Assembly: GCF_900187445.1 (NCBI RefSeq)
Contig: NZ_FYEB01000002.1
Location: 213,511-277,510, forward strand
From: Pseudomonas sp. Irchel s3b2
GTDB taxonomy: Bacteria; Pseudomonadota; Gammaproteobacteria; Pseudomonadales; Pseudomonadaceae
Length of the DNA stretch: 64,000 nucleotides
Direction of reading: 5' to 3'
Part shown: one piece after another, positions 37,899-47,160 of the stretch
Layout of the letters: the number at the start of each line of letters is the position of its first letter
How positions within the stretch are numbered: position 1 is the first letter of the stretch
The notes under the pieces: model-generated
The model's input: the letters and a program-made list of their open reading frames with translations, nothing else
The model's database searches: none
Told to the model about the DNA's origin: nothing
Translations under genes and position numbers: made by a program

Positions 37899-40772
37899 AT
37901 GTCCCAGTTGCCGTCCTTGAGCCAGTTACGCGACCCCAATACCTTCCTGCGCCGCCATCTGGGCCCCGATGCCGCCGAGCAGCAGGCGATGCTCGACAGC
38001 CTCGGCCTAGGCAGCCGGATCGAGCTGATCGAGCAGACGGTGCCGCCGGGAATCCGCCTCAACCGGCCACTGGACTTGCCGCCGGCCCTCGACGAGGAAG
38101 CCGCGCTGGCCAAACTGCGCAGCTACGCCGAGCAGAATCAGGTCTGGACCAGCCTGATCGGCATGGGATACCACGGCACCCTCACGCCGGCCGTCATCCT
38201 GCGCAACGTGCTGGAAAATCCCGGTTGGTACACCGCCTATACGCCCTATCAACCAGAGATCGCCCAAGGCCGGCTCGAAGCGTTGCTGAATTTCCAGCAA
38301 CTGACCATCGACCTGACCGGCCTGGAACTGGCCAACGCCTCGCTGCTCGATGAAGCCACGGCGGCAGCCGAGGCCATGGCACTGGCCAAGCGCGTGGCTA
38401 AATCCAGGAGCAACCTTTTTTTCGTCGATGAGAATTGCCACCCGCAGACCATTTCCGTGGTGCGGACCCGGGCCGAAGGGTTCGGTTTCGAGCTGATCGT
38501 CGACGCTGTGGATAACTTGAAACAGCATCTGGTGTTCGGTGCGCTGCTGCAATATCCCGACACCCATGGTGAAGTGCGTGATCTGCGCCCATTGATCGAT
38601 CATCTGCATGCCCAGCAAGCTCTGGCCTGTGTGGCGACTGATCTGCTAAGTCTGCTGTTGCTGACCCCGCCGGGTGAGCTGGGCGCCGACGTGGTGTTCG
38701 GTTCGTCCCAGCGATTCGGCGTGCCCATGGGTTACGGCGGCCCGCACGCGGCGTTTTTTGCCAGTCGCGACGAATACAAACGGGCGATTCCCGGGCGGAT
38801 CATCGGCGTGTCGAAAGATGCCCGCGGCAACGTCGCCCTGCGCATGGCCCTGCAAACCCGCGAGCAACATATCCGCCGGGAGAAAGCCAATTCCAACATC
38901 TGCACCGCTCAGGTGCTGCTGGCCAACATCGCCAGTTTCTACGCGGTCTACCACGGTCCGGAAGGGCTCAAACGGATTGCCCAACGCATCCATCGGCTGA
39001 CCTGCATCCTCGCTGCCGGCCTGGAGCGTCACGGCATTGCCCGTCTCAACCAACATTTCTTCGACACATTGACCCTGGAGGTCGGTGGCACTCAGACCGC
39101 GATCATTGAAAGTGCCCATGCGGCGCAGATCAACTTGCGCATTCTCGGTCGTGGACAGCTCGGCCTGAGCCTCGACGAAACCTGTGACGAAACCACCGTG
39201 GCGAAGCTGTTCGATGTGTTTCTCGGTGCCGATCATGGACTCAACGTCGACGAGTTGGACGCTGAAGCGCTGGCATCCGGCATTCCTGCCGGGTTGCAGC
39301 GCAGTACGCCGTATCTGCGTCATCCGGTGTTCAACGCTCATCACAGCGAAACCGAAATGCTGCGTTATCTCAAGCAGCTGGAAAACAAAGACCTGGCGCT
39401 CAATCAATCGATGATTCCGCTGGGCTCCTGCACCATGAAGCTCAATGCCACCAGCGAGATGATCCCCATCACCTGGCCGCAGTTCGCCAACCTGCATCCG
39501 TTTGTGCCGAAAGAGCAGGTGGTGGGTTATTCCTTGATGATCGAGGAACTGGAGCGCTGGCTCTGCGCGATCACCGGTTTCGATGCGATCTGTATGCAAC
39601 CCAACTCGGGCGCTCAGGGTGAGTACGCCGGGTTGCTGGCGATCCGTAAATATCACGAGAGCCGCCATCAGGGCGCGCGGGATATCTGCCTGATCCCGTC
39701 TTCGGCCCACGGCACCAACCCGGCCTCGGCGCAAATGGCCGGGATGCGGGTAGTGATCGTCGAGTGCGATGAGGGGGGTAATGTCGATCTGAATGATCTG
39801 AAGGAAAAGGCCACGGAGGCGGGGGATAAACTCGCCTGCCTGATGGCGACTTATCCTTCTACCCACGGGGTCTACGAGGAAGGCATCAGCGAGATCTGCG
39901 AAGTTATCCACAGCCATGGTGGTCAGGTGTACATGGATGGCGCCAACCTTAATGCGCAGGTTGGATTGGCAAGGCCGGCAGACATCGGTGCCGACGTGTC
40001 GCACATGAACCTGCACAAAACCTTCTGCATTCCCCACGGCGGTGGCGGACCGGGGATGGGCCCGATCGGCGTTCGGGCGCACCTGGCGCCATTCGTCGCC
40101 AATCACCCAGTGGTGCCAATCGATGGCCCGCTACCGGAAAACGGCGCAGTGAGCGCGGCCCCTTGGGGCAGTGCAAGCATTCTGCCCATCAGCTGGATGT
40201 ATATCGCCATGATGGGGCCTCAACTGGCAGACGCGAGCGAGGTAGCGATTCTCGCCGCGAATTACCTGGCGCGGCATTTGTCCGGGGCGTTCCCGGTGCT
40301 CTACACCGGGCGCAACGAGCGCGTGGCCCACGAATGCATCCTCGATTTGCGGCCGCTCAAGGCGCTGACCGGAATCAGTGAAGAGGACGTTGCCAAGCGC
40401 CTGATGGACTACGGCTTCCATGCGCCGACCATGTCGTTCCCGGTGCCGGGGACGTTGATGGTCGAACCGACCGAGAGTGAATCGAAGGCGGAGCTGGACC
40501 GTTTTATCGGCGCGATGCTGAGTATTCGCGCGGAAATCACCGAGGTGCAGAACGGTAATTGGCCCGCCGAGGACAACCCGCTGAAGCGTTCGCCGCATAC
40601 CTTGGCCGACATCACCGGGGTTTGGGAGCGGCCGTACAGCATCGAGCAGGCGGTGACGCCGGATGCTCACACCAAGGCCCATAAGTACTGGCCGGTGGTG
40701 AACCGTGTGGACAATGTCTATGGTGACCGTAACCTGTTTTGCGCGTGTGTGCCGGTGGATGAATACCGCTGA
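37899..40772 (+). CDS. gcvP: glycine dehydrogenase (decarboxylating), P protein
   Basis: A 957-residue homodimeric-type P protein that decarboxylates glycine with PLP and passes the aminomethyl group to GcvH. The PLP lysine is K707 in [11 protein letters not shown] followed by a glycine-rich loop. The N-terminal half is the inactive duplicated domain as in E. coli (957 residues, same length). ATG at 37899 with AGAGAG upstream gives [13 protein letters not shown]; earlier in-frame starts extend towards the REP. Confidence 0.96.
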   Translation: MSQLPSLSQLRDPNTFLRRHLGPDAAEQQAMLDSLGLGSRIELIEQTVPPGIRLNRPLDLPPALDEEAALAKLRSYAEQNQVWTSLIGMGYHGTLTPAVILRNVLENPGWYTAYTPYQPEIAQGRLEALLNFQQLTIDLTGLELANASLLDEATAAAEAMALAKRVAKSRSNLFFVDENCHPQTISVVRTRAEGFGFELIVDAVDNLKQHLVFGALLQYPDTHGEVRDLRPLIDHLHAQQALACVATDLLSLLLLTPPGELGADVVFGSSQRFGVPMGYGGPHAAFFASRDEYKRAIPGRIIGVSKDARGNVALRMALQTREQHIRREKANSNICTAQVLLANIASFYAVYHGPEGLKRIAQRIHRLTCILAAGLERHGIARLNQHFFDTLTLEVGGTQTAIIESAHAAQINLRILGRGQLGLSLDETCDETTVAKLFDVFLGADHGLNVDELDAEALASGIPAGLQRSTPYLRHPVFNAHHSETEMLRYLKQLENKDLALNQSMIPLGSCTMKLNATSEMIPITWPQFANLHPFVPKEQVVGYSLMIEELERWLCAITGFDAICMQPNSGAQGEYAGLLAIRKYHESRHQGARDICLIPSSAHGTNPASAQMAGMRVVIVECDEGGNVDLNDLKEKATEAGDKLACLMATYPSTHGVYEEGISEICEVIHSHGGQVYMDGANLNAQVGLARPADIGADVSHMNLHKTFCIPHGGGGPGMGPIGVRAHLAPFVANHPVVPIDGPLPENGAVSAAPWGSASILPISWMYIAMMGPQLADASEVAILAANYLARHLSGAFPVLYTGRNERVAHECILDLRPLKALTGISEEDVAKRLMDYGFHAPTMSFPVPGTLMVEPTESESKAELDRFIGAMLSIRAEITEVQNGNWPAEDNPLKRSPHTLADITGVWERPYSIEQAVTPDAHTKAHKYWPVVNRVDNVYGDRNLFCACVPVDEYR

Positions 40773-40784
40773 CAGGGGGAGGCT

Positions 40785-40892
40785 GATCGTTCCCACGCTC
40801 TGCGTGGGAATGCATCCCGGGATGCTCCGCGTCTCAACAGCAGACGCAGAGCGTCCATGGCGGCGCTACCACGCGGAGCGTGGGAGCGATCA
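40785..40892. repeat. REP doublet, family B
   Basis: Arms GATCGTTCCCACGCTCTGCG (from 40785) and the complement ending at 40892, with an internal inverted repeat; 12 bases after the gcvP stop. Confidence 0.9.
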
Positions 40893-40914
40893 TCGACAGG
40901 GTTTTGCGTCGGGC

Positions 40915-40948
40915 AAAAAAATGCCGCTCATGTAGAGCGGCATTTTTT
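40915..40948. terminator. bidirectional terminator between gcvP and the DUF2388 gene
   Basis: ATGCCGCTC-ATGTA-GAGCGGCAT with A-run before and T-run after; suited to ending both convergent units. Confidence 0.92.
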
Positions 40949-40963
40949 GTTCAGCAACGAACC

Positions 40964-41284
40964 TTATTTCGAGGCGATGGCGTTCTTCGCCAGGATTGCA
41001 TTCGCCAGTTCCATGTCCGTGGCTTGCAGGCCAGGGTTATCGGCGCGGACTTTCTGCATCGCGGCTTCCAGGTACGGGCCGCGAATTGTGCCTTCACTGG
41101 CGACAAAGCTGCTGGCGTCGTCTTGGGCGGCGACGACCAGCTTGTGATCCCTGGAGGTCAGGTAGGACGTACCGGTGGTGGCACCGGAAGTAAGGACGTT
41201 ACGCCAAAAGCTGTCATCAGCCATCGCCGAACCGACTGGAAGGGACAACACGGCGAGGGTAGCGACAGCAAGTTTGAGACGCAT
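40964..41284 (-). CDS. DUF2388 family periplasmic protein
   Basis: A 106-residue protein with a signal peptide (about 1-22, ending SAMA) and a mature part DDSFWRNVLTSGATTGTSYL onwards, characteristic of the Pseudomonas DUF2388 family. Function unknown. The ATG ending at 41284 follows TGGAGTCACC; an extension to 41335 would bury the signal peptide. Monocistronic. Confidence 0.85.
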   Translation of the reverse strand: MRLKLAVATLAVLSLPVGSAMADDSFWRNVLTSGATTGTSYLTSRDHKLVVAAQDDASSFVASEGTIRGPYLEAAMQKVRADNPGLQATDMELANAILAKNAIASK

Positions 41285-41385
41285 AAAAGGTGACTCCACT
41301 GGATTAACTGCGGGCTTTGATTGCCAATAACCCAATCCGGTTCCGTGACGTTAGTCGGCCCGGAGTGTGTAGCGGTTGAAATGAC

Positions 41386-43170
41386 CTACTTCTGCTCGCT
41401 CTGCGGCGTCACGCGCAACACCTCTTCGATCGTGGTCAAACCCGCCGCCACTTTCTGCGCCCCCGACAAGCGCAAACTGCGCATGCCTTCCTTGAATGCC
41501 TGACGCCGGACTGCCAACAAATCGGTGTCTGGGTTGATCAGCGCTTTAATGCCGTCAGTCAGTTGCATGATTTCGTAAACTCCGGCACGACCGCGATAGC
41601 CGGTTTCGCGGCATTCCAGGCAACCGATGGCACGTTGTGCGTTGCCTGGCAGTGGCGCTTGCCAGGGCCGGGTCAGGGTTTGCCAGTCGTCCTCGCCCAA
41701 GGTCAGCGGCGCTTTGCAGTGAGGACACAAGGTTCGGACCAGACGCTGAGCCATGACTCCGAGTACCGTGGCCTTGATCAGGTAATGCGGCACGCCAAGT
41801 TCCAGCAGGCGGCTGATGGCGCTCGGGGCGTCGTTGGTGTGCAACGTCGACAGCACCAAGTGGCCGGTGAGTGCGGCCTGAATCGCCATCTCGGCGGTTT
41901 CGAGATCGCGGATCTCGCCGATCATGATGATGTCCGGGTCTTGCCGCATCAGTGCGCGCACGCCGGCGGCAAAGGTCAGGTCGATGTTGTGCTGGACCTG
42001 CATCTGATTGAACGCCGGCTCGACCATTTCGATCGGGTCTTCGATGGTGCAGAGGTTGACCTCGGGCGTCGCCAGTTTCTTCAGGGTGGTGTACAGCGTG
42101 GTGGTCTTGCCTGAACCGGTAGGCCCGGTCACCAGAATGATGCCATTGGGTTGGCGGGTCATGTCCTGCCAGCGCCGCAGGTCATCGGCGGAAAAACCCA
42201 ACTGATCGAAGTCCTTGAGCAGCACTTCCGGGTCGAAGATCCGCATGACCATTTTTTCGCCGAACGCAGTGGGTAATGTCGACAGGCGCAACTCGACTTC
42301 ACCGCCGTCCGGGGTTTTGGTTTTGACCCGGCCATCTTGGGGTTTACGCTTTTCCGCGACGTTCATCCGCCCCAGGCTTTTCAGGCGGCTGACGATAGCC
42401 ATGGTCACCTGCGGCGGGAATTGATAGACGTTGTGCAGCACGCCGTCGATGCGAAAACGCACCGTGCCTTGCTCGCGCCGGGGTTCGATGTGGATATCGC
42501 TGGCCCGTTGCTGGAACGCGTACTGGAACAGCCAATCGACGATGTTGACGATGTGCGCGTCGTTGGCGTCCGGTTCCTGGTCGCTGGCGCCGAGGTTGAG
42601 CAACTGTTCGAAGTTGCCCAGGGTGCTTATTTGCTGATCAGCGTTGGTGGCGCCGGTGACCGATTTGGCCAGGCGGAAAAACTCCACGCTGAAGCGCTGG
42701 ATATCCATCGGGTTGGCCACTACGCGCTTGATTGGCAGCTTCAACACGTGGGTCAGGTCGGCTTCCCAGCTGCTGACGAAGGGTTGGGCGCTGGCCACAG
42801 TGACGGCATCGCGGTCGACGGACACTGCCAGAATTTTGTGGCGTTGGGCGAAGGCATAGGACATCAACGGCGTAATGGCCGCGACGTTGATTTTCAGCGG
42901 GTCGATGCGCAAGTAAGGCTGACCGGCCTGCTGAGACAGCCACAGTGTCAGGCTTTCCAGATCGAGGGGTTTGCCGGGACGGCTGAGGTCGTCCAGGTGT
43001 TGGCTGGCGATGAATTCCAGCGGGTGCTGCTGACCATTTATGGCGTGACGGCGGCGGGCGTTGAGTGCGTGTTCGGCCGAATCCTGGCTGATAAAGCCTT
43101 GGGCGACCAGTTCACGCAGCAAATCATTGAGGTCCAGCCAGCGGTCCTGAGTGGCAAGTTGAACGGACAT
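41386..43170 (-). CDS. orphan GspE/PilB-type secretion ATPase
   Basis: A 594-residue type II secretion/type IV pilus ATPase. The N-terminal GspE_N-like domain (about 60-180) is followed by the RecA-like ATPase with Walker A GPTGSGKTTT near residue 348, the Asp box and Walker B (PDIIMIGEIRD), and a tetracysteine zinc motif CPHC then CLEC near the C-terminus. No pseudopilin, secretin or platform protein gene is adjacent. PilB is usually beside pilA and pilC, so this is a separate paralogue with unknown machine. Confidence 0.9.
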   Translation of the reverse strand: MSVQLATQDRWLDLNDLLRELVAQGFISQDSAEHALNARRRHAINGQQHPLEFIASQHLDDLSRPGKPLDLESLTLWLSQQAGQPYLRIDPLKINVAAITPLMSYAFAQRHKILAVSVDRDAVTVASAQPFVSSWEADLTHVLKLPIKRVVANPMDIQRFSVEFFRLAKSVTGATNADQQISTLGNFEQLLNLGASDQEPDANDAHIVNIVDWLFQYAFQQRASDIHIEPRREQGTVRFRIDGVLHNVYQFPPQVTMAIVSRLKSLGRMNVAEKRKPQDGRVKTKTPDGGEVELRLSTLPTAFGEKMVMRIFDPEVLLKDFDQLGFSADDLRRWQDMTRQPNGIILVTGPTGSGKTTTLYTTLKKLATPEVNLCTIEDPIEMVEPAFNQMQVQHNIDLTFAAGVRALMRQDPDIIMIGEIRDLETAEMAIQAALTGHLVLSTLHTNDAPSAISRLLELGVPHYLIKATVLGVMAQRLVRTLCPHCKAPLTLGEDDWQTLTRPWQAPLPGNAQRAIGCLECRETGYRGRAGVYEIMQLTDGIKALINPDTDLLAVRRQAFKEGMRSLRLSGAQKVAAGLTTIEEVLRVTPQSEQK

Positions 43171-43235
43171 GCGGGCTCCTTATGAACAACCGTTCGCAAA
43201 GGATAGTCGCGACCCCGTAGACCGTTGGGCCACTA

Positions 43236-43261
43236 CCCGACCAAGTCGTGTCGGGTTTTTT
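43236..43261 (+). terminator. plus-strand hairpin with T-run between two minus-strand genes
   Basis: CCCGAC-(8 bases)-GTCGGG followed by six T at 43256-43261. It is oriented to stop plus-strand transcription, although both flanking genes are on the minus strand; for those it is a hairpin without T-run. Confidence 0.6.
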
Positions 43262-43599
43262 CAGCCCGCTGCCTGAGCCGGTTCTTCCCACGCGGAATCA
43301 GCGGTTTGCAGATTCACTGAGCAGACGCTGATCAGGTTACGTAATTTTTCCGCAATCACCTGGGCACGGTGCCAGCTCAGGCCGTCCATGACGATGTCGA
43401 CCGACAGCAGATCGTCCATGCGTTGCACGTTGACTTGCTGCGGCGTCAGAAATTGCAAGGCGAACAAGTTGAGCGCCCGACACAGCAGATCCGGCTCGGC
43501 CTCGGCCAGTAATTGATAGTGAGCGCGACAGTGGGCGTTGCTGACGTTCCAGACATCAGCGCGGGAGGGCGGGGTGTTCACGGCTTCTAAATGCGGCAT
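43261..43599 (-). CDS. small protein of unknown function
   Basis: A 112-residue soluble protein not recognised. After a variable first 20 residues come two helices (HCRAHYQLLAEAEPDLLCRA, NLFALQFLTPQ) and then VNVQRMDDLLSVDIVMDGLS with a helix HRAQVIAEKLRNLI and a final strand VCSVNL. This order suggests a small alpha/beta ligand-binding fold such as an ACT-like domain; that is a guess. Divergent from an Lrp-type regulator that may control it. The last residues overlap the T-run of the plus-strand hairpin. Confidence 0.7.
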   Translation of the reverse strand: MPHLEAVNTPPSRADVWNVSNAHCRAHYQLLAEAEPDLLCRALNLFALQFLTPQQVNVQRMDDLLSVDIVMDGLSWHRAQVIAEKLRNLISVCSVNLQTADSAWEEPAQAAG

Positions 43600-43725
43600 G
43601 GTCGGTCTCCAAAATCACTGGAGGAATTTTTACATTCGGTGCCGGGCATTTCTTATCTATGATTGGGCTTATCGATCATTTATCGAATCGATCAATTCGA
43701 TTTAGTGCCAACTATAGGTTTTTCT

Positions 43726-44199
43726 ATGCACAGCGAGCTGGATGGCTACGACCGCAAGATTCTCGCGTTGCTGCAAGAGGACGCTTCGCTCTCCAGCGCA
43801 CAGATCGCCGAACAGGTGGGGCTCTCACAGTCGCCGTGCTGGCGGCGGATTCAGCGGATGAAGGAGGAGGGGATCATTCGCGGTCAGGTGACGTTGCTTG
43901 ACCGCAAGAAAATCGGCCTTAACACGCAGATCTTCGCCGAGATCAAACTCAACGCTCATGGGCGTTCGAACTTCACTGAGTTCACCGAGGCGATTCGCGG
44001 CTTTCCCGAAGTGCTGGAATGTTATGTGCTGATGGGGTCGGTGGATTTCTTGCTGCGGATCGTCACGGCGGATATCGAGGCTTATGAGCGCTTCTTCTTC
44101 GAGAAGCTGTCGATGGTGCCGGGGATTCAGGAGGTCAACTCGATCGTGGCTTTGTCGGAGATCAAATCCACGACGAGTTTGCCGGTGTTGCGGGGGTAG
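43726..44199 (+). CDS. Lrp/AsnC family transcriptional regulator
   Basis: A 157-residue Lrp/AsnC regulator. The N-terminal HTH is DGYDRKILALLQEDASLSSA with recognition helix region AEQVGLSQSPCWRRIQRMKE, and the C-terminal RAM domain runs from LNTQIFAEIKL to VALSEIKSTTSLPV. ATG at 43726 is preferred as it gives the standard N-terminus; an in-frame ATG at 43663 adds 21 untypical residues. These proteins often control a divergent neighbour and sense amino acids. Confidence 0.9.
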   Translation: MHSELDGYDRKILALLQEDASLSSAQIAEQVGLSQSPCWRRIQRMKEEGIIRGQVTLLDRKKIGLNTQIFAEIKLNAHGRSNFTEFTEAIRGFPEVLECYVLMGSVDFLLRIVTADIEAYERFFFEKLSMVPGIQEVNSIVALSEIKSTTSLPVLRG

Positions 44200-44225
44200 A
44201 GATTTTAAGTGTTTTTACGGGCCTC

Positions 44226-44313
44226 TTCGCGGGCAAGCCTCGCTCCTACAGGATTTGGGTCGAACCCAATTGGTCGGTCGACCAAATCCTGTGGGAGCGA
44301 GGTTTGCCCGCGA
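44226..44313. repeat. REP doublet, family A
   Basis: Inverted arms TTCGCGGGCAAGCCTCGCTC (from 44226) and its complement to 44313, with pairing extended inward by CAGGATTTGG/CCAAATCCTG. Lies in the 122-bp gap between the convergent Lrp-type and CYTH genes, ending nine bases from the latter's stop. Confidence 0.92.
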
Positions 44314-44321
44314 TGGCGGTC

Positions 44322-45689
44322 TTACATACGCAGGAGCATCTTCCAGGCGCGATTCTGATACACCGCGATCGCCTGCTGCTTACGCGCATCCAGGACTTCA
44401 TCGGTGATCGGCTCGTTCGCTAGCAGAGCAAGCTGTTTCAGCTCACCATAAAGGCGATCCATTTCCGGGATCTCCAGTACGCCGCGGGCATGATGCAACC
44501 AGGCCTGGATGCGCTCGATACGCGGCAACTGTTCGGCCAAGTCTTCCGGTTGTTGTTGGTAACGCTGCAATTGCAGCGAGTTGGCTTCTTCGCCCAGCAT
44601 GCGCGGCAGCCAGCTGCCCAGTTGTGCCGCACCCTGGCGATTGCCACGGGTATTGCGATCGGCGGCCCAGGTGCGGGCCAGCAACCAGCGCGAAGTATTC
44701 AGCGAGAACAGGCCCCAGCGCGGATCTTCCAGCTCTTCGAGGAACTGCTCCGGCGCGGCTTTACGCACGTCTTCATCGTCCAGGCCGGCTTGTACCAGCG
44801 GGCGCCAGTCTTCCAGCAGGGCATCCAGCGCGACCCGCAGATCGTGGGTCGACTGACGCGGTGCAGCCTGACCGAGGCTGCTGATCAGCGCGCGCATTTC
44901 AGCGAGGTTCTCGACCCAGTCCTGCAACAGGCGCCAGTGGCCATTGAATCGATACTGCTCGGCCAGACGCTGGCTGCTGCTCAGCAAATGCCAGCTCAGG
45001 GCGGCGAACGCATCGTCCAGCGGCATTTCGGCGGTGATCTGTGGCGCCGGCAAGCTTAGCGAGTAGCTGTTGGCGTCGAACAGGCGATAACCGCGTTCGG
45101 CCTTGCTGATGTCGCACGGCATCAGCGGGAGGGTTGCAGCCAGTTCGGCGGCCAGTTCCAGCAGAGCGGCCGGTTCGCCTTCGCGCAGTTCCAGTTCCAG
45201 CTCGCAGATTTCTTCTTTCTGCTTGCCGACCACTACGTGGCCCAGGTCCAGCGCGGCTTCGATGACCACTTTGGTCTTGCCACGGCCCCAAGCGATTTCC
45301 GCGCGTTCGCGAACGAAGTCGGTGGTGAAGATGGCTTTCAGGGTCTTCTTGTCCAGCTCGGCCAGCTCTTCGGGCCAGCATTCACCGTCGAGTTTCTTCA
45401 CGTCTAGTTTGGCTTTGGGCAGGGACCAGTCGTACTCGTGACGCTCGGACAGACCGGCGACGCTCTGGCCACGGGTCTTGAGGGTCTGAATCACTTCTTC
45501 GCCATCGCGGCGCAGGCGCAGGGCAATCTTGGCGCGGGCCAGGTCGCGCTCAGGCGTGTCGAAGTACTGGTTCATCAACTCACGGCGTTCCCAGCCACTT
45601 TTGTTGCGTTTTTTCAGTAACGGGTGCTCGCGCAGGGCGGCGAGGGTTTCGCGGCTGACGCGGAGTTTGATTTCGGTTTCTTTCTGCAT
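44322..45689 (-). CDS. CYTH-CHAD inorganic triphosphatase (YgiF-like)
   Basis: A 455-residue protein with an N-terminal CYTH domain, shown by the ExExK signature E4-T-E6-I-K8 and further acidic strands (KIALRLRRDGEEVIQTLKTR), and a C-terminal helical CHAD domain (about 230-455) with the conserved basic/His pattern (STHDLRVALDALLEDWRPLV). E. coli YgiF hydrolyses inorganic triphosphate; CHAD domains bind polyphosphate. ATG ending at 45689 places the signature at the extreme N-terminus as in all CYTH proteins. Divergent from argE. Confidence 0.92.
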   Translation of the reverse strand: MQKETEIKLRVSRETLAALREHPLLKKRNKSGWERRELMNQYFDTPERDLARAKIALRLRRDGEEVIQTLKTRGQSVAGLSERHEYDWSLPKAKLDVKKLDGECWPEELAELDKKTLKAIFTTDFVRERAEIAWGRGKTKVVIEAALDLGHVVVGKQKEEICELELELREGEPAALLELAAELAATLPLMPCDISKAERGYRLFDANSYSLSLPAPQITAEMPLDDAFAALSWHLLSSSQRLAEQYRFNGHWRLLQDWVENLAEMRALISSLGQAAPRQSTHDLRVALDALLEDWRPLVQAGLDDEDVRKAAPEQFLEELEDPRWGLFSLNTSRWLLARTWAADRNTRGNRQGAAQLGSWLPRMLGEEANSLQLQRYQQQPEDLAEQLPRIERIQAWLHHARGVLEIPEMDRLYGELKQLALLANEPITDEVLDARKQQAIAVYQNRAWKMLLRM

Positions 45690-45845
45690 GGCCGGAAAAT
45701 CCAGGATCGGGAGCGCAGCCGGGGAATGTGTGGCTGCCAAGGTCGTGCAGTGTACAGGACTGATCCGTCCTACGCGCCGTAGCGGTTTATTCCTGTCGCC
45801 GGATGGTTCTATGATGGACTTCAATTCGGGAGTTGGGAGTCAGCG

Positions 45846-47012
45846 ATGTCTTTGCCGTCCATGAAAGATCAGTTTGCTGCGCTGATCGCTGCGCCATCTG
45901 TCAGCTGTACCCAACCCAGCCTGGATCAAACCAATCGGCCGGTCATCGACTTGTTGGCGACATGGCTCGGGGACTTGGGTTTTGCCTGCGATATCCAGCA
46001 GGTCAGCCCCGGCAAATTCAATCTGCTGGCCAGTTTTGGTTCCGGCCCCGGCGGCCTGGTGCTGGCCGGTCACAGCGATACGGTGCCGTACGACGAGGCG
46101 TTGTGGCAGACCGACCCGCTGAAACTGACGGAAGTGGACGGACGCTGGGTCGGCTTGGGCAGTTGCGACATGAAGGGCTTTTTCGCCCTGGCCATCGAAG
46201 CCGTCAAACCCTTGCTCGACCAACCGTTCAAGCAACCCTTGCTGATCCTCGCCACCTGCGATGAAGAAAGCTCGATGTCTGGCGCTCGCGCCTTGGCCGA
46301 AGCCGGGCGGCCATTAGGTCGCGCGGCGGTGATCGGCGAGCCGACCGGGCTGAAGCCGGTGCGGATGCACAAAGGCATCATGATGGAGCGCATCGACATC
46401 CTCGGCCAGAGCGGCCATTCCTCGGACCCGCGCCTGGGCCATAGCGCCCTCGAAGCCATGCACGACGCCATCGGCGAATTGCGCGGCTTGCGCCTGGCGT
46501 GGCAGCGCGAATTCCGTAACTTGCAGTTCAGCGTGCCGCAGCCGACGATGAATTTCGGCTGCATTCACGGGGGCGACAATCCCAACCGAATCTGCGGCCA
46601 GTGCTCGCTGGAGTTCGACTTGCGTCCGTTGCCGGGTATGGACCCCAAAGCCTTGCGCGCGGCGATTTTGCAGAAGCTTAATCCGATTGCCGAACGGCAT
46701 CAGGTGAAGATCGATTACGCGCCGTTGTTCCCCGAAGTACCGCCGTTCGAGCAGGCCGAGGACTCGGAATTGGTGAGGATCGCTGAAAAGCTCACCGGCC
46801 ATCGCGCCGAAGCAGTGGCATTCGGCACAGAAGCGCCTTATCTTCAGCGACTTGGCTGTGAAACACTGGTATTGGGACCGGGTGATATCGCCTGCGCCCA
46901 CCAACCGGGGGAATACCTCGAAATGTCACGTTTGCAGCCTACCGTGCATCTATTACGTCAACTGATTGAACATTACTGCCTGACGCCGGCCAAAACGACG
47001 ATGCCAGTGTAG
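45846..47012 (+). CDS. argE: acetylornithine deacetylase
   Basis: A 388-residue M20 metallohydrolase. Dizinc ligands appear in LAGHSDTVPYD (His, and the neighbouring Asp), GSCDMKGFFA (bridging Asp), TCDEESSMSGA (Glu pair) and IGEPTGL; the last His is in CAHQPGEYLE. It releases ornithine from N-acetylornithine. In Pseudomonas the acetyl group is usually recycled by ArgJ, so ArgE may be auxiliary; adjacency to argA supports the arginine pathway. Confidence 0.93.
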   Translation: MSLPSMKDQFAALIAAPSVSCTQPSLDQTNRPVIDLLATWLGDLGFACDIQQVSPGKFNLLASFGSGPGGLVLAGHSDTVPYDEALWQTDPLKLTEVDGRWVGLGSCDMKGFFALAIEAVKPLLDQPFKQPLLILATCDEESSMSGARALAEAGRPLGRAAVIGEPTGLKPVRMHKGIMMERIDILGQSGHSSDPRLGHSALEAMHDAIGELRGLRLAWQREFRNLQFSVPQPTMNFGCIHGGDNPNRICGQCSLEFDLRPLPGMDPKALRAAILQKLNPIAERHQVKIDYAPLFPEVPPFEQAEDSELVRIAEKLTGHRAEAVAFGTEAPYLQRLGCETLVLGPGDIACAHQPGEYLEMSRLQPTVHLLRQLIEHYCLTPAKTTMPV

Positions 47013-47064
47013 GAGCGTGTATAAATTGCCGATGTCCCAACCCGTATTCATGAGGAGAGCGCGC

Positions 47065-47091
47065 GTGTCGCCAAGCCTGTTCCGACGATAA
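47065..47091 (+). CDS. possible 8-residue leader peptide of argA ending Arg-Arg
   Basis: GTG at 47065 opens an eight-codon frame translated MSPSLFRR, ending with CGA CGA TAA. A strong Shine-Dalgarno (AGGAG, 47053-47057) lies seven bases before it and would otherwise have no purpose. An ATG at 47050 in the same frame would extend the peptide to MRRARVSPSLFRR, five Arg of 13, but has no ribosome site. CGA is a rare Arg codon in Pseudomonas. It sits 69 bp before argA, the first step of arginine synthesis. A chance occurrence cannot be excluded. Confidence 0.35.
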   Translation: MSPSLFRR

Positions 47092-47160
47092 CCATCAGCC
47101 CGCTGTGCGTTTACTGCGTTACCCTTTTCTCGGCTGCTATTTATTTACAGGCCCAGGTTC

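Noticed and set aside
47066..47075. ArgR half-site before argA
   Set aside because: TGTCGCCAAG resembles a half-site of the Pseudomonas ArgR consensus, but no second half at proper spacing is seen and it coincides with the possible leader peptide.
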